Assembly: GCF_007625155.1 (NCBI RefSeq)
Contig: NZ_VMNK01000006.1
Location: forward strand, 248,001-312,000
DNA from: Denitromonas halophila
Lineage (GTDB): Bacteria > Pseudomonadota > Gammaproteobacteria > Burkholderiales > Rhodocyclaceae
Direction of reading: 5' to 3'
Length of the DNA stretch: 64,000 nucleotides
In this document: positions 60,145 through 64,000 of the stretch, piece by piece
Numbering within the stretch: the stretch's first letter is position 1
Layout of the letters: every line of letters begins with the position of its first letter
The notes under the pieces: generated by a model
Databases searched by the model: none
The model's input: the letters and a program-made list of their open reading frames with translations, nothing else
What the model was told of the DNA's origin: nothing
Made by a program: the position numbers and the translations under genes

Positions 60145-60223
60145 TTGGTGATGGGTTATTGAAAGCCGCCTCCATCACCCCATCACCCCATCACCAATCA
60201 CCAATCACCAATCACCAATCACC
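60145..60223. repeat. Tandem octamer/heptamer repeat with hairpin before DUF2721 gene
   Basis: Three CCATCACC copies (60172-60195) are followed by four AATCACC copies (60196-60223), ending 5 bases before the ATG at 60229. TTGGTGATGGG at 60145-60155 pairs perfectly with CCCATCACCAA at 60187-60197. The repeat array replaces any Shine-Dalgarno of the next gene. Confidence 0.85.
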
Positions 60224-60228
60224 AACAA

Positions 60229-60627
60229 ATGGACATCACCACCCCCGCCCTGCTGTTTCCCGCCATCTCGCTGCTGCTGCTGGCTTACACCAACCGCTTT
60301 CTCACCCTGGCGCAGGTGATCCGCCAATTGGCCAGCGACGAAGGCGGCGACATGGCGCTGGCCCGGGCGCAGATCCCCGGCCTCAAGCGACGCATCAGCC
60401 TGATCCGCTCCATGCAGACCTTCGCTGTCATCAGCTTCTTGCTCTGCGCACTGGCCATGCTCGCGATCTTTCTGGTGCACAGCACGCTCGGCCACTGGTT
60501 GTTTGGTCTGTCGATCATCACGCTGGCGGTGTCACTGGTGCTCTCGCTGGTTGAAGTGGTGATCTCCACGCAGGCGCTATCCGTAGTGGTGACCGATCTC
60601 GAACGCCGAATCGGCAAACACGGCTAA
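60229..60627 (+). CDS. DUF2721 membrane protein
   Basis: A 132-residue protein with three predicted helices (ALLFPAISLLLLAYTNRFL, FAVISFLLCALAMLAIF, LFGLSIITLAVSLVLSLVEVVIST). Matches DUF2721, a small membrane family of unknown function. No ribosome site is visible: the tandem repeat runs to within 5 bases of the ATG. Confidence 0.85.
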   Translation: MDITTPALLFPAISLLLLAYTNRFLTLAQVIRQLASDEGGDMALARAQIPGLKRRISLIRSMQTFAVISFLLCALAMLAIFLVHSTLGHWLFGLSIITLAVSLVLSLVEVVISTQALSVVVTDLERRIGKHG

Positions 60628-60697
60628 GTCCGACTCAGATCAAAGCCAGCCGGCGCGCGCGCGGGCATACTCCGCGACGAAAAATCCGGAGAATTTC

Positions 60698-61555
60698 ATG
60701 CTGCGCACCCTGATTACGGCCACCGCGCTTGTCGCTGGCGGCCTCGTCGCCTTGCCCGCCCACGCCATCGACTGGCAGGACAACTCGCTCACCTACACCA
60801 CCGGCAACCGCTTCACCGAGCCCGCCAATCGCTCGCCGGTGCGCAAGGACATCCTGGAGTTCGTGCATGTCAGCGGCTACAGCCACGGCATGAACCTGGC
60901 CAGCATCAAGATGCTGCGCTCCGACGACATCGACCCCGCCAAAGACAGCAATCACGGCGCGACCGAGTTCTACATCGTCTATCGCCATCTGCTGTCGCTG
61001 GGCAAGGTCTTCGACCAATCACTGGCCGTCGGCCCCATCCACGACGTAGCGCTCACCGCCGGCTTCGACTGGAACAGCAAGGACAACCGCTTCGCCCCGC
61101 GCAAGCGCCTGCTGGTGCTCGGCCCGACGCTGCGCTTCAAGATTGCCCCGCCGGGTTTTCTCGATGTCTCGCTGCTGATGGCCAAGGAGTGGAATCACTG
61201 CGGTCTGCCGCCGTGCAAGGCGCCGGGCAATGAAGAAAACATCGGCTTCGACGCCTACCCCATGCTGCACGCTGCCTGGCGCGTGCCCTTTGCGCTGGGG
61301 GGCGTGCCAGTGCGATTTGAGGGCTTCTTTGCCCACGCCTTTCGTACCGGCGAGGACTACACCGGCCGCAAGGTCGGCGAAGAATTCCTGATGCGCACGG
61401 CCTTGATGGCCGATGTCGGCGCGGCCGTGGGCAGCACGCCGAATCGCTTTTTCATGGGTGTCGGCTACGAGATGTGGCGCAACAAGTTTGGCAACCAGGA
61501 CATGCCGGGCGTGGATACCAACACGCCGACGCTGCATGCGCGCTGGCACTTCTGA
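60698..61555 (+). CDS. Tsx-like nucleoside-type outer membrane channel protein
   Basis: A 285-residue protein with a signal peptide (MLRTLITATALVAGGLVALPAHA) and GGAG upstream. The mature part is beta-barrel-like with IDWQDNSLTYTTGNRF, TEFYIVYRHLLSLGK and a C-terminal ...LHARWHF (terminal Phe). This pattern fits the Tsx/OmpK nucleoside-specific channel family. It ends 7 bases before the convergent TIR gene stop. Confidence 0.75.
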   Translation: MLRTLITATALVAGGLVALPAHAIDWQDNSLTYTTGNRFTEPANRSPVRKDILEFVHVSGYSHGMNLASIKMLRSDDIDPAKDSNHGATEFYIVYRHLLSLGKVFDQSLAVGPIHDVALTAGFDWNSKDNRFAPRKRLLVLGPTLRFKIAPPGFLDVSLLMAKEWNHCGLPPCKAPGNEENIGFDAYPMLHAAWRVPFALGGVPVRFEGFFAHAFRTGEDYTGRKVGEEFLMRTALMADVGAAVGSTPNRFFMGVGYEMWRNKFGNQDMPGVDTNTPTLHARWHF

Positions 61556-61562
61556 AAGCGGT

Positions 61563-62306
61563 CTAAAACAAGACTTTGATCTGTTCCACGGTGATGGCGA
61601 TCACCCGGTCAAGCATCCGGTTGACCTCGTTGCCGCCGAGCGCGCGAACCAGGATATAGATCACCGCCAGGCTCACCGTCGCCCCAAACAGCTTGCCCAG
61701 CCGGCCAGCGGCCCAGCGCGCAAACCCGCCGTTGCCGCCATGCTCACCATTGGCAGCCGTCCGTGCCGCATCATTCACACGTTCGCGCAGCACATCGAAC
61801 AGATCCCGCTCGCCATTGCCGCTGCGCGACTTGAGTTGGCGCGTAAGCTCGGGCGACACGCGCGATAGCTGCATCGCCAGCGCATCGATGTCCTCCGACC
61901 AACGTTGATCCGACACACTGAAGGCTTGCCGCCCAGCCAGCGGGGCGAGACTGTCGGGCAGTTGGTCCGGCCAGGGCATGGTCGCGCCCCCCACCAGCAC
62001 CGGAACAATCGGCACATCGCGCGCCAGCGCCCGCTCGATCTCCATCCGCACCCAATCGTCGGGCGAATCGAGCCGCAGCCGGCCTTCCGCGTCACGCTGA
62101 TCTATCCAGCCACGACCGATCACCACCAGCACAACTTCGGCGGCATTCAGGCGGTCTTCGAGATGGCGTGCAAAATCGCTGCCGGCGGGAATTTCGCGGT
62201 CACGAAACACCTGCGCGTCGCCAAAACGCTCCGACAGATCGTCATCCAGCCGCCCGGCAAACCCCTGGCTGTCGTCCCGACGGTAACTGATGAAGATGCT
62301 TGCCAT
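61563..62306 (-). CDS. TIR-domain protein with C-terminal membrane helix
   Basis: A 247-residue protein starting MASIFISYRRDDSQGFAGRL. TIR domain at residues 1-150 with FISYRRDDS, the VFRDREIPAGSDF loop and E89 in DDWVRMEIERAL at the position of the NADase glutamate (WxRxE here). A linker with Ser/Gly/Asn leads to a single hydrophobic segment (GATVSLAVIYILVRAL, near 215-230). The topology would leave the TIR in the cytoplasm, tethered to the membrane. No effector or defense gene is adjacent. Confidence 0.85.
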   Translation of the reverse strand: MASIFISYRRDDSQGFAGRLDDDLSERFGDAQVFRDREIPAGSDFARHLEDRLNAAEVVLVVIGRGWIDQRDAEGRLRLDSPDDWVRMEIERALARDVPIVPVLVGGATMPWPDQLPDSLAPLAGRQAFSVSDQRWSEDIDALAMQLSRVSPELTRQLKSRSGNGERDLFDVLRERVNDAARTAANGEHGGNGGFARWAAGRLGKLFGATVSLAVIYILVRALGGNEVNRMLDRVIAITVEQIKVLF

Positions 62307-62366
62307 AGCCGCAGCATAGCAACCTGAACCGCCAGGCCCAAGCCGTGCAGTCAACATTCCAACTGA

Positions 62367-63119
62367 CTAGCGCAGCAGCAAACGCAGCGCAATCGCCGCC
62401 GTCGTAATGACAATCACCGGCCGCACCAGCGCGGCGCCACGCGTGATGACCAGGTTCGAGCCCAAGCGGGCGCCGACAAACTGCGCCACCGCCATGCTCA
62501 GCGCCAGCGCCCACACCACATGACCGCCGGCAACAAAGATTGCCAGCGAGCTCACATTAGCGACCAGCACCAGCGGCTTGGTGGAGGCCGTCGCCTTGCG
62601 CATGTTGAAACCGCGCAAGCCGGCAAAGGCGGCCGCCGAGAACGAGCCCATGCCGGGGCCGAACACCCCGCCATACAAACCGAGCCCGCCGCCGACTAGC
62701 GGATCAAACACCGCGGACGACATCCGTGGCGGCGTGTCTTCGTCGGCAATGCGCGGCGACATCGCAAAGTAGCCAGCCAGCACGATCAGCACATACGGCA
62801 GCAGCCGGTCTAGCACGGCGGCGTCCATACGCTGCACCCATAGCGTGCCGATCGCAGCACCAATAAGGGCGTAGAGCAGCGCCCTACGCAGGGGCCGCAA
62901 CTGCAAGTGGCCCTTGCGCAGAAAATTGAGCGTGGACGACAAGGTCCCGAACACGCTCTGACACTTGTTGGTGGCCAGCGCCTGCACTGGCGGCACGCCC
63001 GCCCACAGCAGGCAGGGCAGCACAATCATTCCGCCAGCGCCCGCGATGGAACTGATAAAACCGGCGACGAAGGCGGCCAGCGTCAGCCCGACCATCCAGA
63101 CGACGGACAGATCAGGCAC
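62367..63119 (-). CDS. TauE/SafE-family transporter
   Basis: A 250-residue membrane protein with a GTG start and GGAGC upstream. It carries AAFVAGFISSIAGAGGMIVLPCLL and GLGLYGGVFGPGMGSF, the TauE/SafE repeats (GAGG / GPGMGS). About eight helices. The substrate is unknown. The start overlaps the upstream decarboxylase-family gene stop by 8 bases. Confidence 0.9.
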   Translation of the reverse strand: MPDLSVVWMVGLTLAAFVAGFISSIAGAGGMIVLPCLLWAGVPPVQALATNKCQSVFGTLSSTLNFLRKGHLQLRPLRRALLYALIGAAIGTLWVQRMDAAVLDRLLPYVLIVLAGYFAMSPRIADEDTPPRMSSAVFDPLVGGGLGLYGGVFGPGMGSFSAAAFAGLRGFNMRKATASTKPLVLVANVSSLAIFVAGGHVVWALALSMAVAQFVGARLGSNLVITRGAALVRPVIVITTAAIALRLLLR

Positions 63120-63525
63120 CCGGCGCTCCGGCGTCGAAGCAGGTATCGACCGGCACCTGCAAGGCCGTGGCCAGGTGATTGGTCTTGGCGGCCAGCGCGA
63201 CGATCTTCAACAGCTCGGCGTACTGCCCCTCGCCCATGCCCTTGGCACGCGCCGCGGCGGTGTGCGAATGCACGCAATAGCCGCAGTTGTTGGCGATCGA
63301 CACCGCAATGTAGAGCATCTCTTTGGTCAGCGGATCGATTTCCGATGGCGTGGCCATCACCGCTTTCACCTCCGCCCAGGTCTGCTCCAGCAGGCCGGCG
63401 TCGAAGGCCAGGTAGCGCCACATGTTGTTGATGAAGTCGGTCTGACGGGTCGCACGGATGTCATCAAACACCGCTTTCACGCGCGGGTTGGATTCCAGAT
63501 CAGCGATGGGGGCAAGCGTCGACAT
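63112..63525 (-). CDS. Carboxymuconolactone decarboxylase/AhpD-family protein
   Basis: A 137-residue all-helical protein with the redox/catalytic motif NCGYCVHSHTAAARAKG (CxxC-xx-H) typical of the CMD/AhpD family. The start MSTLAPIADLESNPRV is chosen over an in-frame extension. Such proteins act as peroxidase partners or decarboxylases; which is not evident here. Overlaps the TauE gene by 8 bases. Confidence 0.85.
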   Translation of the reverse strand: MSTLAPIADLESNPRVKAVFDDIRATRQTDFINNMWRYLAFDAGLLEQTWAEVKAVMATPSEIDPLTKEMLYIAVSIANNCGYCVHSHTAAARAKGMGEGQYAELLKIVALAAKTNHLATALQVPVDTCFDAGAPGA

Positions 63526-63650
63526 GGCAGCGTCTCGATATGAGGAAAACGCAGAAGCGTAAACGATCACAACACGCTTGGCATCGGGGCCGACAGCGCG
63601 CGCCCGGCCTGCTAGACTCCGGCCATACCCACTGAACGAGTCTGCACGCC

Positions 63651-64000
63651 ATGCATCCGCGCGCCCTGCCCCTCGCTTTGATTGCTCTGATCAGCCTGTC
63701 GCTCGTCGGCTGCGCCACGAGCCGTGTCGAAACCCGCCCCTCGCCACCGCTGCCGCCCGCCAACGCGCCTGCCACAAGCACGCCGACGCCAGCGCCCACA
63801 CCGGCCCCGGCGGTCTCTGCCCCGGACGCCTCCGTCGCCGCACCCGTGGGCACCACAGACGAAGACGAGCTCAAGATCGACGCCAGCATTCCGGAGCTGA
63901 TCGCCTTCCTCGAACAACAACCGGCCGGCCCCGACGCCACCATCGCGCAGCAACGCCTGCGCGAGCGTATCGGCGCGCGATTGATCCGCCAGGCCGGGGG
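63651..64000 (+). CDS. Lipoprotein, partial (3' end outside window)
   Basis: Frame open from MHPRALPLALIALISLSLVGCATSRV to the window edge (116 complete codons). The LVGC lipobox marks an outer- or inner-membrane lipoprotein. A Pro/Ala/Thr-rich linker precedes a more ordered segment (IPELIAFLEQQPAG). Family not identified. It is divergent from the decarboxylase-family gene over 125 bases. Confidence 0.75.
   Translation, partial: MHPRALPLALIALISLSLVGCATSRVETRPSPPLPPANAPATSTPTPAPTPAPAVSAPDASVAAPVGTTDEDELKIDASIPELIAFLEQQPAGPDATIAQQRLRERIGARLIRQAG

Noticed and set aside
60172-60223. CRISPR-like repeat array
   Set aside because: Units are 7-8 bases and directly tandem, with no spacers; it is a simple sequence repeat.
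1-64000. tRNA, rRNA, insertion sequences, prophage or attachment sites
   Set aside because: I looked for typical sequence signatures on both strands and found none that I could support; a search by tRNAscan or ISfinder could still reveal something.

Overview
The window is a high-GC (roughly 65%) chromosomal segment packed with protein genes. It most resembles a betaproteobacterium, probably Rhodocyclales/Zoogloeaceae (Azoarcus-Thauera-Denitromonas type). The grounds are a PEP-CTERM protein with the PrsT TPR protein, a cysI-DUF934-cysH-cysDN sulfate assimilation operon, a phasin, and a very large fatty-acid oxidation cluster. This placement is inferred from gene content. I see no rRNA, tRNA, CRISPR array, insertion sequence or prophage.

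Layout. 1-5.3 kb: a minus-strand operon of XRE regulator, Tat-type amidohydrolase, MFS-acyltransferase fusion and DUF2339 membrane protein (running off the left edge). 5.3-13.1 kb: housekeeping genes, including a divergent argP/argO-type pair, a PaaG-like crotonase, a rhomboid protease and a large MASE1-CHASE-GGDEF-EAL protein. 13.2-14.0 kb: a dienoyl-CoA isomerase. 14.1-15.7 kb: an unusual TIR - membrane helix - three LCCL domain protein. 15.8-31.8 kb: eleven consecutive minus-strand genes. They hold two complete beta-oxidation sets, one arranged like Bacillus fadN-fadA-fadE and one with E. coli-type FadE, a FadI-like thiolase and a FadJ-like protein, together with FadL, a thioesterase, a DegV protein and two TetR regulators. 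A shared palindromic operator (TTCAAACG-NN-CGTTTGAA) precedes several of these units and the dienoyl-CoA isomerase at 13.2 kb.

32-34.8 kb: a CpxP-like periplasmic gene divergent from a CpxR/CpxA-like pair, with tandem GTAAA boxes between. 34.8-38 kb: DUF2238, LysE-type exporter and Atm1-like ABC exporter. 38.3-42.1 kb: a PEP-CTERM surface protein with a near-perfect sigma-54 promoter, and PrsT. 42.3-46 kb: CPA2 antiporter, then binding protein and asparaginase. 46-53.3 kb: CysB-type regulator divergent from TauE-cysI-DUF934-cysH-(40-aa ORF)-cysD-cysN. 53.6-57.6 kb: CBS protein, DUF2853, AsmA and phasin. 57.6-60.1 kb: ornithine cyclodeaminase and an amidinohydrolase divergent from an Lrp/AsnC regulator. 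60.2-64 kb: DUF2721, Tsx-like porin, a second TIR-membrane protein, TauE, a carboxymuconolactone decarboxylase-family protein and a lipoprotein cut by the right edge.

The best candidate for an undescribed system is the TIR-TM-(LCCL)3 protein. It would put a TIR domain in the cytoplasm and a triple LCCL module in the periplasm, a layout reminiscent of Toll-like receptors with the order reversed. The shared beta-oxidation operator regulon is the strongest regulatory observation.
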